Notes: generated from the letters alone by a model not told the origin. Counted from the stretch's first letter, positions 7,376 to 17,452 are shown. The stretch is 64,000 nucleotides of DNA from Thiobacillus sp. (GCA_030680405.1 JAUXVT010000011.1:56196-120195); one strand, 5' to 3'. Translations and numbers: made by a program.

Positions 7376-8110
7376 TTGTCTACTGTGACGATGATTTATG
7401 CCGGGATGTTTTACGTCGCCACTTTGCTGCTGGTGACCGGCCTGGTTTACAAGATTTTTGATTACAGCCGTACGCCTGCGCCGCTGAAGATTCCGACCAC
7501 CCCTGCGCCGACCACGCAAAAGGGCGTTGTGTACCGGATGGCGAAGGAAGTGGTGCTGTTCGAATCGCTGTTCAAATCCAACAAGTGGATCTGGGTGTTT
7601 GGCTGGCTGTTCCATTTCGGGCTGTTTCTGGTGCTGGCGCGCCATCTGCGCTACTTCACTGAGCCGGTCTGGTTCTGGGTCGGCATTGTGCAGCCGTTTG
7701 GCAAATACGCCAGCATCATGATGGTGATAGGCCTGACGGGTCTGCTGGCGCGCCGTTTCCTGGTCGACCGGGTGCGCTACATTTCGACCCCGTCCGACTA
7801 CCTGATGCTGGTGCTGCTGATTGCGATCGGCCTGTCCGGCATGTTGATGACCTTTGTCGTCCATACCGACATCGTCGCGCTCAAAGCCTTCTTCTTGGGA
7901 CTGATGTATTTCGACGTGCAGCCGGTTCCGCAGGATCCGATCCTGCTGGTTCACCTTGCCATGGTGCTGCTGCTGATGGTGATCTTCCCGATCAGCAAGT
8001 TGCTGCATGCGCCGGGCCTGTTCTTCAGCCCCACGCGCAACCAGGTGGACAACCCCCGCGAGCATCGGCATCTGGCGGCGTGGGCTGCCCGGCTCGATCA
8101 GAAAAACTGA
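7376..8110 (+). CDS. dsrM: DsrM, cytochrome b subunit of the DsrMKJOP complex
   Basis: The start is TTG at 7376, preceded by GGGGGA (7364-7369), giving 244 residues. The product is an integral membrane protein of the nitrate reductase gamma (NarI-like) family with about five or six hydrophobic helices and histidines suited to heme b (WLFHFGLFLVLARHLRY, LLVHLAMVLLL). DsrM links the cytoplasmic iron-sulfur subunit DsrK to the quinone pool. It begins the second half of the dsr cluster after the dsrC hairpin. Confidence 0.95.
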   Translation: MSTVTMIYAGMFYVATLLLVTGLVYKIFDYSRTPAPLKIPTTPAPTTQKGVVYRMAKEVVLFESLFKSNKWIWVFGWLFHFGLFLVLARHLRYFTEPVWFWVGIVQPFGKYASIMMVIGLTGLLARRFLVDRVRYISTPSDYLMLVLLIAIGLSGMLMTFVVHTDIVALKAFFLGLMYFDVQPVPQDPILLVHLAMVLLLMVIFPISKLLHAPGLFFSPTRNQVDNPREHRHLAAWAARLDQKN

Positions 8111-8160
8111 TTCGTTGACGTCGAATAACGAACACCCAAGCATGGACAAAGGACTCTCAA

Positions 8161-9684
8161 GTGGCTGCTGCTGAATTCGACATTCCGGAAATCAAGGACG
8201 ACATCGAAATTCCCAAGCTGCGGGAAGGCGTGATGGCGCATGCCAAGACCTTTATGGCGGCCAAGCCGGTTCAGGATTTCATGGGATATCCGCATGAATT
8301 GGGCGAGGACTGGAAAGAGCGCGCGCTCGACAAAATGGGCGACCTGCTGGGCAAGTACCGCTCGCTGAAGGTGTTCATGGATGCCTGCGTGCATTGCGGG
8401 GCGTGCACGGACAAATGCCACTATTACCTGGGCACGTCCGATCCCAAGAACATGCCGGTGGCGCGTCAGGATCTGATGCGTCAGGTCTATCGCCGCTACT
8501 TCACCACTGCGGGCAAGCTGTTTCCCAAGCTGGTCGGCGCCAAGGATCTGACCAGGGACATCCTCGACGACTGGTACAGCTACTATTATCAGTGTTCGGA
8601 GTGCCGTCGTTGCTCGGTGTTCTGCCCGTACGGCATCGATACCGCCGAAATCACCATGGCCGGTCGCGAAATCCTCAACCATGTCGGCATGGGGCAGAAG
8701 TATTCCAACGAGATTCTGAGCAAGGTTCACAAGATCGGTAACAACCTCGGTCTGCCAGGCCCCGCGTTGGAAGACACGCTGGAGGGGCTGGAAGAGGACA
8801 TCGAGGCCGACACGGGCGTGGCGGTGAAAATGCCACTCGATGTGAAAGGTGCTGAAGTGCTGCTGGTCACGCCATCCGCCGATTTTTTCTCCGAACCGCA
8901 CGTGGAGTCGCTGATCGGCTACGCCAAGGTGTTTCATGCTGCCGGTATCAGCTGGACCTTGTCCACCCATGCTTCGGAAGCCGGCAATTTCGGCCTCTTC
9001 AACGGCAACTACGAGAACATGCGCAAGGTCGCCATGCGGATTCGCGATGCTGCGCTCGAACTCGGCGTCAAGCGCATCGTGGTCGGTGAATGTGGCCACG
9101 CCTGGCGCGTTGCGTACAGCTTCTGGAACACGCTGACCGGCATTGGATATGGCGGCAACGATCCGTTCTCGATCGAGCTGCAAAAGCAGCTCGACCCGAC
9201 CTATCCGCAGCCGCAGCACATTTGCGAACTGACCAACGATCTGATCAAGTCAGGCAAGATCAAGGTGGATCCGTCTCTCAATGACGATCTGATCGTGACC
9301 TATCACGACTCGTGCAACGTGGCGCGTGCGTCGCGCATGGGCACCGAGCCCGGCGGCCAGTTCATCATTCCGCGCGAGTTGATCAAGTCGGTGGTGAACA
9401 ATTTCCACGACATGGCGGACGACACCATTGGCGAGTCTACTTTCTGCTGCGGCGGCGGCGGCGGCCTGCTGACCGACGATCTCATGGAAGTCCGTGTCAA
9501 GGGTGCATTGCCGCGCGCCACCGCGCTGAACAATGTAGTCAAGGAACACCAGGTCAATTTCATGGCCATGATCTGCGCCATTTGCAAGGCGCAGTTCACC
9601 AAGGTATTGCCCAAGTATGGCTTCGACATGAGCATGGTGGGCGGAGTGCATCAATTGGTTAGCAAGGCGATCAAACTGGATTGA
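8161..9684 (+). CDS. dsrK: DsrK, HdrD-like catalytic iron-sulfur subunit
   Basis: The 507-residue protein starts with GTG at 8161, preceded by AAAGGA. Two ferredoxin-type motifs lie near residues 76 (CVHCGACTDKCHYY) and 144 (CSECRRCSVFCPYG). The C-terminal CCG domain has FCCGGGGG near 428 and CAICKAQF near 471. This resembles the heterodisulfide reductase subunit HdrD, and DsrK is thought to act on the DsrC disulfide or trisulfide at the cytoplasmic face of DsrM. It follows dsrM in the conserved dsrMK order. Confidence 0.97.
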   Translation: MAAAEFDIPEIKDDIEIPKLREGVMAHAKTFMAAKPVQDFMGYPHELGEDWKERALDKMGDLLGKYRSLKVFMDACVHCGACTDKCHYYLGTSDPKNMPVARQDLMRQVYRRYFTTAGKLFPKLVGAKDLTRDILDDWYSYYYQCSECRRCSVFCPYGIDTAEITMAGREILNHVGMGQKYSNEILSKVHKIGNNLGLPGPALEDTLEGLEEDIEADTGVAVKMPLDVKGAEVLLVTPSADFFSEPHVESLIGYAKVFHAAGISWTLSTHASEAGNFGLFNGNYENMRKVAMRIRDAALELGVKRIVVGECGHAWRVAYSFWNTLTGIGYGGNDPFSIELQKQLDPTYPQPQHICELTNDLIKSGKIKVDPSLNDDLIVTYHDSCNVARASRMGTEPGGQFIIPRELIKSVVNNFHDMADDTIGESTFCCGGGGGLLTDDLMEVRVKGALPRATALNNVVKEHQVNFMAMICAICKAQFTKVLPKYGFDMSMVGGVHQLVSKAIKLD

Positions 9685-9744
9685 GTCAGGCCCAGCTGAT
9701 TGCGATTTATCTATCTTAGTTACGTAGGCGTTAGGAGAACCAAC

Positions 9745-11703
9745 ATGGCTGTCACGACGAACAAAGCAAAAACCGAAGGCCTTACATGGCGTCGGTATAA
9801 AGAAGGCGAGAAAGAGGGCGAATTCCGCTCGGCTCAGGACATGATTTTCCAGTCGAGTTGGACGCACAAGTGCCCGGAGTACATGCTTTCCACGCCGCCT
9901 TGCCAAGGTTCCTGCCCGGCCGGTGAAGACATCCGTGGTTATCTCAACATCGTGCGCGGCATCGAGAAGCCGCCAGCAGGCGTGACCTGGCAGGAATATG
10001 CGTTCCGCCGTGTCACCGAAGCCAACCCCTTCCCCGGTGTGATGGGCCGCGTCTGTCCCGCTCCTTGCGAATCCGGTTGTAACCGCAACATGGTCGAAGA
10101 TCATGTCGGCATCAACGCGGTCGAACACTTCGTGGGCGACTGGGGCATTGAAAACAACATGACCTACACTTCCACGGCGCCTGAAAGCGGCAAGAAAGTG
10201 GCCGTGATTGGTGCCGGCCCTGCTGGCCTGGCAGCCGCGTATCAGCTGCGTCTGCGCGGCCATGGCGTGACCATTTTTGACGAGCATGCAGAGCTCGGCG
10301 GCATGATGCGCTACGGCATTCCCGGCTTCCGCACCCCGCGTGAAATGCTCGATGCCGAAATCAAGCGCATCATCGACCTCGGCGTCGAAACCCGTCTGAA
10401 AACCCGCATTGGCTCCGACGTCGGCTTCGAGCAGATCGAGAAGGAATTCGACGCCATCTTCATGGCAATGGGTGCGCAGGCGGGCCGTCCGCTGCCGGTG
10501 CCCGGCGCCGAAGCACCCAACTGCGTGACCGCCGTGGCGTTCCTGCGCGCCTTCAACGAAGGCCGTCTGCAGCACGTCGGCAACCGCGTGGTGGTGATCG
10601 GCGGTGGCGATACCTCGATTGACGTGGCAACCGTTGCCCGTCGTCTGGGTAATGTCACCAAGTCGGGTACCGCGGATGATCGTCCGGAAGCGGTGATTGC
10701 CGGCCACATGGCCCATGATGTGGCTTCAATCTCCGCCCGTGGCGGTGCTGAAGTGGTGCTGGTGTCGCGCTCTACCATGGACAAGATGGCCGCCAACAAG
10801 CATGAAGTTGAACATGCGCTGCAGGAAGGCATCGAAATCATCGGCGGCGTGACCCCGGTTGCCGTGGTGGTCGACGAGCGCGGCCGTGCAACGGCGCTGC
10901 GCGTGGCCGACTTCGTGATGGAAGGCAAGGAAACCAAGATCGTCGAAGGCACCGAGCGTGACCTGCCGGCCGACCTGATCGTCTCCGCAATTGGTCAGGG
11001 CGTCGACTTCACCGGCCTCGAGCAGTTCAACAACAACAACGGCCTGATGAAGGCCGACAAGAACTATCGTTTCCCCGGCAAAGAGCACATCTTCGTCGGC
11101 GGCGACGTGTTGCGTCCGCACCTGCTGACCACCGCGATCGGCCACGCATCCATTGCCGTGGACGGCATCGATGCCTTCCTCAAAGGCAAGGAACTCGACA
11201 AGCGCCCGAAAGTGGACGTTCACCACTTCGACGAAATCCGCAAGTGGCTCGAGACTGGGCACGAATACAGCGAAGTTCATGGCGGGGTCTGGGGTACGTC
11301 GGATCGCAAGGACATCCTGCACAACTTCGAAGACCGTTCGGCGCGTCACATCATCCCGCACGACGACCTGTTCCTCGGCCACTTCCCCAACGTCCCACGG
11401 CATATCCGTGACGTGATCGTGCTGGACAAGGAAGGCGCGCTGGGCAACTTCGAAGAGCGTCTGCAGCTTCTGTCCGAAAAGGCAGTCGTCGAAGAGGCCA
11501 AGCGCTGCATGTCCTGCGGTCAGTGCTTCGAATGCGACAACTGCGTGGTCTATTGCCCGCAGGTTGCCGTGTTCAAGGTGAAGAAGAAGGATAATCCCAC
11601 CGTGGGCCGTTACGTCGACACCGACTATGGCAAATGCATTGGCTGTCACATTTGTGCCGACGTCTGCCCGACCGGTTACATCATCATGGGGATGGGTGAC
11701 TAA
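9745..11703 (+). CDS. dsrL: DsrL, NAD(P)H-linked iron-sulfur flavoprotein
   Basis: The 652-residue protein starts at ATG 9745 after AGGAG (9733-9737); an upstream in-frame ATG at 9700 has no matching site. It has a glutamate-synthase small-subunit-like core with the FAD motif GAGPAG near 155 and the NAD(P) motif GGGDTSID near 285. A C-terminal ferredoxin domain carries CMSCGQCFECDNC near 588 and CIGCHICADVCPTG near 630. In sulfur oxidisers DsrL is essential and transfers electrons from DsrAB to NAD(P)+. Confidence 0.96.
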   Translation: MAVTTNKAKTEGLTWRRYKEGEKEGEFRSAQDMIFQSSWTHKCPEYMLSTPPCQGSCPAGEDIRGYLNIVRGIEKPPAGVTWQEYAFRRVTEANPFPGVMGRVCPAPCESGCNRNMVEDHVGINAVEHFVGDWGIENNMTYTSTAPESGKKVAVIGAGPAGLAAAYQLRLRGHGVTIFDEHAELGGMMRYGIPGFRTPREMLDAEIKRIIDLGVETRLKTRIGSDVGFEQIEKEFDAIFMAMGAQAGRPLPVPGAEAPNCVTAVAFLRAFNEGRLQHVGNRVVVIGGGDTSIDVATVARRLGNVTKSGTADDRPEAVIAGHMAHDVASISARGGAEVVLVSRSTMDKMAANKHEVEHALQEGIEIIGGVTPVAVVVDERGRATALRVADFVMEGKETKIVEGTERDLPADLIVSAIGQGVDFTGLEQFNNNNGLMKADKNYRFPGKEHIFVGGDVLRPHLLTTAIGHASIAVDGIDAFLKGKELDKRPKVDVHHFDEIRKWLETGHEYSEVHGGVWGTSDRKDILHNFEDRSARHIIPHDDLFLGHFPNVPRHIRDVIVLDKEGALGNFEERLQLLSEKAVVEEAKRCMSCGQCFECDNCVVYCPQVAVFKVKKKDNPTVGRYVDTDYGKCIGCHICADVCPTGYIIMGMGD

Positions 11704-11705
11704 GC

Positions 11706-12203
11706 GTGGCAGGAAAAATGAAACGCCTGCTGGCTCTGGGTGCGGTCGTGCTGACGACGGCTGCCCTGGCCTGGGCCGGGTCAGACGCCCAGCCCAAGTC
11801 CAGTGGTGCCCCCAAACCAGCGATCACGAAGGCCGTCAAGGGTGAGCGGTGTGTGGAGGACAACGACTACATGCGGCGCAACCACATGAAGGTTTTGGAC
11901 CATCACCGCGACGAGACGGTGCTTGAGGGCATCCGCACCAAGAAGTACAGCCTCAAGGAATGCATCAACTGCCACGCCAGCGAAAAGACGGGCAGTGTTG
12001 CGGCCGCCAAGGAGGATTTCTGCGTGAGCTGCCATAGCTATGCAGCGGTCAAAATCGACTGTTTCGATTGCCATTCGACCAAGCCGCAAGGCTCGATTGC
12101 GATGCATCCGCTGAACGCTGAAAACACGCACTACAAGCATAAGCTGGCCGCCCAGGCGAACAGCAAGGTCAGTGCGGAAGAGATGGCTGGGGTGGCCCAA
12201 TGA
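11706..12203 (+). CDS. dsrJ: DsrJ, periplasmic triheme cytochrome c
   Basis: The protein has an N-terminal signal or anchor helix (KRLLALGAVVLTTAALAWA) and three heme-c sites: CINCH near residue 84, CVSCH near 105 and CFDCH near 118. A GTG at 11706 gives 165 residues; the ATG at 11718 is an alternative start. The stop overlaps dsrO by 4 nt (ATGA). DsrJ is the periplasmic electron-transfer subunit of DsrMKJOP, and its first heme has an unusual His/Cys ligation in A. vinosum. Confidence 0.95.
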   Translation: MAGKMKRLLALGAVVLTTAALAWAGSDAQPKSSGAPKPAITKAVKGERCVEDNDYMRRNHMKVLDHHRDETVLEGIRTKKYSLKECINCHASEKTGSVAAAKEDFCVSCHSYAAVKIDCFDCHSTKPQGSIAMHPLNAENTHYKHKLAAQANSKVSAEEMAGVAQ

Positions 12204-12979
12204 GCGAACTGAAACCGATGTCTGACAACACGCCCAGCTCACCCGAGCGCCGCCGCTTTGTCGGCGCCGCCACGGCGACTGCTGCGGGGCTGACCATTGC
12301 CCCGGGCGTGATGCTGTATGAAGTGGCGCATGGCCGTTCCGAAGACCAGCCAGCCAGCAGCGCCGTGCGCTGGGGCATGCTGGTCGACGCCACCAAGTGC
12401 GCGACGGGCTGCGATGACTGCGTGACCGCGTGCAGCACCGAAAATGGCTGGACGCCAGTGGCGGAAAGCAAGCATCCCAAGCAGGCACCGCAGTGGATCC
12501 GCAAGCTGGAGCTGCAGGACCCGCTGACGCAGATGGAAACCAATCTGCCGATGATGTGCCAGCACTGCGCCGAGCCGCCGTGCGTGGACGTCTGCCCGAC
12601 CGGCGCTTCGTTCAAGCGCGCCGACGGCATCGTTCTGGTCAACCGCCACACCTGCATCGGCTGCCGCTACTGCATGATGGCGTGCCCCTACAAGGCGCGT
12701 TCGCTGGTGCATGAACCATTGAACGACACCCAGAAGCCGGATGTGCCGCGTGGCATCGGCTGCGTCGAATCCTGCACCCTGTGCGTGCAGAAAGTCGATC
12801 GTGGCGACGGCAACACCGCGTGTGCCGAGGCGTGTACCGCCGCTGGCCACAACGCCTTGCTGTTCGGCGACATGAATGACCCCGAAAGCGAGATTTCCAG
12901 GCGTCTGCGTGAACTGCCGACTAAGCAGGTGCGTGCAGATCTCAATCTCAACCTCGGCGTTCGCTATCACGGAATCTAA
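12200..12979 (+). CDS. dsrO: DsrO, periplasmic ferredoxin-like subunit
   Basis: The 259-residue protein has a twin-arginine signal (ERRRFVGAATATAAGL, about residues 17-32) and four cysteine groups for [4Fe-4S] clusters: CATGCDDCVTAC, CQHCAEPPCVDVCP, CIGCRYCMMACPY and CTLCVQKV with later cysteines. It is exported folded and passes electrons between DsrJ and the membrane subunit DsrP. Translation is coupled to dsrJ through an ATGA overlap. Confidence 0.96.
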   Translation: MSELKPMSDNTPSSPERRRFVGAATATAAGLTIAPGVMLYEVAHGRSEDQPASSAVRWGMLVDATKCATGCDDCVTACSTENGWTPVAESKHPKQAPQWIRKLELQDPLTQMETNLPMMCQHCAEPPCVDVCPTGASFKRADGIVLVNRHTCIGCRYCMMACPYKARSLVHEPLNDTQKPDVPRGIGCVESCTLCVQKVDRGDGNTACAEACTAAGHNALLFGDMNDPESEISRRLRELPTKQVRADLNLNLGVRYHGI

Positions 12980-12985
12980 ATCAAC

Positions 12986-14188
12986 ATGGCAAGCATTACC
13001 TTCCGCGAAGTAGAGGGCAGCAGCCTGAAATACTGGTTGCTGTTCGGAGCCCTCGGCCTTTTCGTTCTGTTCGGCGCGGCTGCTTGGAACCATATGCACC
13101 ACTATGGTCACGTCGTGACCGGTATGGACAACCAGATCGTCTGGGGCCTGCCGCATGTGTTTGCGGTGTTCCTGATCGTGGCCGCCTCCGGCGCCTTGAA
13201 CGTCGCGTCGATCGCGTCGGTGTTCAACAAGCCGATGTACAAGCCGCTGGCGCCGCTGTCGGCGATCCTGTCGCTGGCGCTGATGCTGGGGGGGCTGCTG
13301 GTGCTGGTGCTCGACCTGGGCCGCTCCGACCGTTTGATCGTGGCGATGACGCACTTCAACTTCAAGTCGATGTTTACCTGGAATGTGTTCCTGTATTCCG
13401 GCTTCTTTGCGCTGGTAGGCATCTACCTGTGGACCATGCTGGACCGCACCGTCAAGTCCTACTCCAAGGCGGCAGGCACGGCGGCCTTTATCTGGCGTCT
13501 GACCCTGACGACCGGCACCGGCTCGCTGTTCGGTTTCCTGATTGCGCGTGAACTGTACGGCACCTCGATGCTGGCGCCGATGTTCATCATCATGTCATTC
13601 GCCTATGGCCTGGCGATTTACCTGATGGTGCTGGTGGCGGCCTACGCCTGGACCGGCCGCACCCTGGGCGATGCCGTGATGATGCGTCTGAAGAGCCTGC
13701 TGGCAGTGTTCGTGGCCGCGGTGCTTTACTTCGTCGTGGTGTATCACCTGACCAGCCTCTACTTCGCCAAGATGCAAGGCGTGGAAGCCTTCATCCTGCG
13801 CGACGGCGGCATTTTAACCATGCTGTTCTGGGTGGGGCAGATCGTCATCGGCTGCGTGGTGCCGCTGGTGATTCTCCTGAGTGGCCTCGGCAAGCAGCGC
13901 ACCTGGATCATGATTGCCTGCGCGCTCATCATCCTGGGCGGCATGGCACAGATGTACGTTACCATCATCGGTGCGCAGGCCTACCCGCTCGACATGTTCC
14001 CCGGCCTGATCGAAAAGAGCCCGTTCTTTGACGGCGAAGTGCACAGCTACTCACCCAGTGTGCCTGAATTCTTCCTCGGCCTCGGCGGCGTCGCGATTGC
14101 GCTGCTGGTGACCATGTTTGCGGTCAAGGTGCTGCGCCTGCTGCCGGCTAGCCTGGACGACGCAACCGTTGCCAAGCTGGAACATTGA
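12986..14188 (+). CDS. dsrP: DsrP, NrfD/PsrC-like membrane quinone-interacting subunit
   Basis: This 400-residue protein is almost entirely hydrophobic with about ten membrane helices, the NrfD/PsrC pattern (EGSSLKYWLLFGALGLFVLF at the N-terminus, followed by repeated helix-loop units). It partners DsrO for quinone reduction or oxidation. It starts 6 nt after the dsrO stop. Confidence 0.95.
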   Translation: MASITFREVEGSSLKYWLLFGALGLFVLFGAAAWNHMHHYGHVVTGMDNQIVWGLPHVFAVFLIVAASGALNVASIASVFNKPMYKPLAPLSAILSLALMLGGLLVLVLDLGRSDRLIVAMTHFNFKSMFTWNVFLYSGFFALVGIYLWTMLDRTVKSYSKAAGTAAFIWRLTLTTGTGSLFGFLIARELYGTSMLAPMFIIMSFAYGLAIYLMVLVAAYAWTGRTLGDAVMMRLKSLLAVFVAAVLYFVVVYHLTSLYFAKMQGVEAFILRDGGILTMLFWVGQIVIGCVVPLVILLSGLGKQRTWIMIACALIILGGMAQMYVTIIGAQAYPLDMFPGLIEKSPFFDGEVHSYSPSVPEFFLGLGGVAIALLVTMFAVKVLRLLPASLDDATVAKLEH

Positions 14189-14233
14189 TTGCGTGAACCT
14201 GCCAGGCGTTGGCCTGGTAGGGGATCGTCCGGT

Positions 14234-15652
14234 ATGAACCAGCAAGCCACTTCGAACGATTCTTTCAAGCGCGGGGCTCATATGCCCCGCGTCTTCATTT
14301 CTGCTGCGCATAAATCGTCCGGCAAAACCACGCTCACGCTCGGTTTGTGTGCAGCCCTGCACGCCCGCGGCCACGCGGTGCAGCCTTTCAAGAAAGGGCC
14401 CGATTACATCGATCCGCTGTGGCTGGGCATGGCGGCGCAGCGCCCCTGCTACAACCTCGATTTCCATATGATGCAGCGCGATGAAATCGAGCAGCAGTTT
14501 GCCCGCGCTGCAGTAAACGCGCGCATCAGCCTGATCGAAGGCAACAAGGGCCTGTATGACGGCCTCGATCTCGACGGCAGCAACAGCAACGCGGCGCTCG
14601 CCAAGCTGCTGGGTGCGCCGGTGGTGCTGGTGATCGACGCGCGCGGCATGACGCGCGGGGTGGCGCCGCTGATTCTGGGCTATCAGGCGTTTGACCCGGA
14701 GATTCGCATCGCCGGCGTCATTCTCAACAATCTGGGCGGCAGCCGCCACGAATCCAAGCTGCGTGCGGTGATCGAGCATTACACCGACGTCGAGGTGATC
14801 GGTGCGGTGCAGCATGACGCCAGCATGCAGATTGCCGAGCGTCATCTGGGGCTGGTGCCGGCCAATGAGCAACAGGCCGCGCTGGGACGCATTCGGCACG
14901 TGGGCGAGCGGGTGGCGGCACAGGTCGATCTCGACCGCCTGCTGTCGATTGCCGACAGCGCGCCGGCCTTGAATATCTCAACTCCGGCTGAAGCGGCAGC
15001 GCCCGCCGAACGGGTGCGCATCGGCATCGCCCACGACCAGGCGTTCGGGTTTTACTACAGTGAAGATCTCGACGCTCTGCGTGCGGCCAATGTCGAGCTG
15101 GTCGACCTCGACACGCTGCACGCGCAGGCCTTGCCGGATGTCGATGGCCTCATCATCGGCGGCGGCTTCCCCGAAGTGTTCATGACCGAACTCGCAGCCA
15201 ACGCGCCGTTGCGCAGCAGTATCCGTTGCGCCATCGAAGCAGGCCTGCCGACCTACGCCGAATGCGGCGGCCTGATGTATCTGTCGCGCAGTCTCAACTG
15301 GCAGGGACAGACGCGCGAGATGGTCGGCGTGGTGCCGGGCGACACCGTGATGCACGAGCGTCCAGTCGGCCGCGGCTATGCGCGCCTGCAACCGACTGGC
15401 GACGACCGCTGGCAGGAAGCGGCGAGCATCCCGGCGCACGAATTTCATTATTCGAGCTTGGAAAACCTGCCAGCCGACTCCATATATGCCTATCAGGTGC
15501 TGCGCGGCCATGGCATCGACGGCCAGCATGACGGCTATCAGCAGCACAACCTGCTGGCCGCCTATATGCATCGCCGCGGTACCGGCGAGCAGGGCTGGAT
15601 TACGCCGTTTTTGAAGCAGGTGCGCGCACACAAGGCGCGCGCCGCGGATTGA
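14234..15652 (+). CDS. dsrN: DsrN, glutamine-dependent siroheme amidase (CbiA-like)
   Basis: The protein resembles cobyrinate a,c-diamide synthase (CbiA/CobB): a P-loop AAHKSSGKTTLTLGL near the start, a dethiobiotin-synthetase-like ATPase domain, and a C-terminal class-I glutamine amidotransferase domain with the nucleophile in YAECGGLMYL. DsrN is thought to amidate siroheme to the siro(heme)amide of DsrAB. The start is uncertain: ATG 14234 has AGGGGA upstream and gives 472 residues, while ATG 14282 (MPRVFISAAHKSS) aligns best with family N-termini. Confidence 0.92.
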   Translation: MNQQATSNDSFKRGAHMPRVFISAAHKSSGKTTLTLGLCAALHARGHAVQPFKKGPDYIDPLWLGMAAQRPCYNLDFHMMQRDEIEQQFARAAVNARISLIEGNKGLYDGLDLDGSNSNAALAKLLGAPVVLVIDARGMTRGVAPLILGYQAFDPEIRIAGVILNNLGGSRHESKLRAVIEHYTDVEVIGAVQHDASMQIAERHLGLVPANEQQAALGRIRHVGERVAAQVDLDRLLSIADSAPALNISTPAEAAAPAERVRIGIAHDQAFGFYYSEDLDALRAANVELVDLDTLHAQALPDVDGLIIGGGFPEVFMTELAANAPLRSSIRCAIEAGLPTYAECGGLMYLSRSLNWQGQTREMVGVVPGDTVMHERPVGRGYARLQPTGDDRWQEAASIPAHEFHYSSLENLPADSIYAYQVLRGHGIDGQHDGYQQHNLLAAYMHRRGTGEQGWITPFLKQVRAHKARAAD

Positions 15653-15687
15653 CTTTTGGCAGCATCATTTTTCACAAGGACACGCCC

Positions 15688-16008
15688 ATGATCAAGATCA
15701 CCGACGCCGCCGCCGCGCAGATTCGCGTTGCCAACAACAACCCCGACGTGTTCGACATGATCCTGCGCGTCGCGGCCTATCAGGAAGACGACGGCAGCGT
15801 GAACTACGGCATGGGCTTCGACATCGAGCGCGAGGTCGACGAGCATCTCGTCGTCAACGGCATCGAAATCCTGGTTGCCGCGTCCAGCACGCCCTATCTC
15901 CAGGGCGTGACGCTCGACTTCGTCGAAATGAGTCCGGGCGATCTGCGCTTCATTTTCATCCCGCCGTTTTCCGCCGAGTCTGCCGACGAAGCCGCCCCCG
16001 CCGAGTGA
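15688..16008 (+). CDS. dsrR: DsrR, IscA-like protein without cluster-binding cysteines
   Basis: The 106-residue product (MIKITDAAAAQIRVANNN; ATG 15688 after AAGGA) has the A-type iron-sulfur scaffold fold, with GMGFDIERE and YLQGVTLDFVEM. It has no cysteine at all, which is the hallmark of DsrR against true IscA proteins. In A. vinosum DsrR affects dsr expression after transcription rather than building clusters. An upstream in-frame start at 15649 overlaps dsrN and is less likely. Confidence 0.9.
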   Translation: MIKITDAAAAQIRVANNNPDVFDMILRVAAYQEDDGSVNYGMGFDIEREVDEHLVVNGIEILVAASSTPYLQGVTLDFVEMSPGDLRFIFIPPFSAESADEAAPAE

Positions 16009-16012
16009 ACCC

Positions 16013-17452
16013 ATGAATTACCTGCCCATTTTCCTCGACCTGCGCGACCGCCACTGCCTGGTGGTGGGCGGCTCCGAGACCGCCGCGCGCAAGGCTGAAC
16101 TGCTGTTGCGCGCTGGTGCACGCGTCGATGTCGCCGCGCCCGAACTGCACGAAGGTTTCGCGCGTTTGCCGCATGCCGAGCATTTGATTCGGGTGGCGGA
16201 TGCGTTCACGCCCGAGCTGCTTGACGGCAAGGACGCGGTGATCGTGGTCGAGGACGATGCAGTCGTAGCCAAGGCCATCGCCGATGCGGCACGCGCGCGG
16301 CACATCCCGGTGAATGTGGCGGACAAACCCGCGCTGTGCAGCTTCATCCTGCCGTCGATCATCGACCGCTCGCCGATCATGGTGGCGGTCTCCAGCGGTG
16401 GCGAATCGCCGGTGCTGGCGCGCATGCTGCGTGCGCGGCTGGAAACCCTGGTCCCCGCCGCCTATGGCCGCCTCAGCGCGCTGGCTTCGCGTTACAAGGA
16501 CCGTGTGCGCGCTGCGATCAAGCCGGAACAGCGGCGCGCCTTCTGGGAAAAAGTGTTCCTCTCGCCGGTCGCTGAAATGGTGTTTTCCGGGCGCGATGTC
16601 GAGGCCGAGGCGCAACTCGACGCCATGATCGAGGAGGGTGCCGAACATGACATCAGCCGCGGCGAGGTGTATCTGGTGGGGGCCGGCCCCGGCAACCCCG
16701 ATCTGCTGACCTTCCGCGCGCTGCGGCTGATGCAGCAGGCCGACGTGATCGTGTACGACCGCCTGGTTTCGCCGCCCATCCTCGACATGTGCCGGCGCGA
16801 CGCTGAGCGCATCTACGTCGGCAAGGAACGCGACGACCACGCCGTGCCGCAGGAGGAAATCAACCTCCTGCTGGTGCGCCTGGCCAAGGAAGGCAAGCGC
16901 GTGCTGCGCCTGAAGGGCGGCGATCCCTTCATCTTCGGCCGCGGCGGCGAGGAAATCGAAACCTTGGCAGAGCACGGTGTGCCGTTTCAGGTGGTGCCTG
17001 GCATCACCGCCGCGGCCGGCGTGGCGTCGTATGCGGGCATCCCGCTCACCCACCGCGACTATGCGCAGTCGGTCGCCTTCGTCACCGGACATCTGAAGGA
17101 AAATACCTTCAACATGAACTGGGAAGGTATCGCGCGCCGCGACCAGACCATCGTCATCTACATGGGGCTGAAAGGCCTGCCGCTGTTGTGCGAGGCGCTG
17201 ATCAAGCACGGCCTGACGCCCGACACCCCGGCGGCCATCGTGCAGCACGGCACGCTGCCCACCCAGCGCGTCATCACCGGCGACCTCACCACGCTGCCCG
17301 CGCTGGCGGAGGAGGCCGGACTCAAGGCGCCGACGCTCATCATCGTCGGCAACGTCGTCAAGCTGCGCGAAAAGCTCGGCTGGTATCAGCCCCAGCTGCA
17401 CAGCGAGCAGGCGCACCGCACCCCGCTCGAAGCGCCGGACCACCTGCGTTGA
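16013..17452 (+). CDS. cysG: Siroheme synthase, trifunctional
   Basis: CysG converts uroporphyrinogen III to siroheme. The 479-residue protein has the N-terminal NAD-dependent dehydrogenase/ferrochelatase domain (LVVGGSETAARKAELLLRAG near residue 16; PSIIDRSPIMVAVSSGG near 115) and the C-terminal SAM-dependent methyltransferase domain (GAGPGNPDLLTFRA near 223; GGDPFIFGRGGEE near 301). It starts 4 nt after dsrR, so siroheme supply is built into the dsr transcript. The C-terminus has a short tail rich in His, Pro and Glu. Confidence 0.97.
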   Translation: MNYLPIFLDLRDRHCLVVGGSETAARKAELLLRAGARVDVAAPELHEGFARLPHAEHLIRVADAFTPELLDGKDAVIVVEDDAVVAKAIADAARARHIPVNVADKPALCSFILPSIIDRSPIMVAVSSGGESPVLARMLRARLETLVPAAYGRLSALASRYKDRVRAAIKPEQRRAFWEKVFLSPVAEMVFSGRDVEAEAQLDAMIEEGAEHDISRGEVYLVGAGPGNPDLLTFRALRLMQQADVIVYDRLVSPPILDMCRRDAERIYVGKERDDHAVPQEEINLLLVRLAKEGKRVLRLKGGDPFIFGRGGEEIETLAEHGVPFQVVPGITAAAGVASYAGIPLTHRDYAQSVAFVTGHLKENTFNMNWEGIARRDQTIVIYMGLKGLPLLCEALIKHGLTPDTPAAIVQHGTLPTQRVITGDLTTLPALAEEAGLKAPTLIIVGNVVKLREKLGWYQPQLHSEQAHRTPLEAPDHLR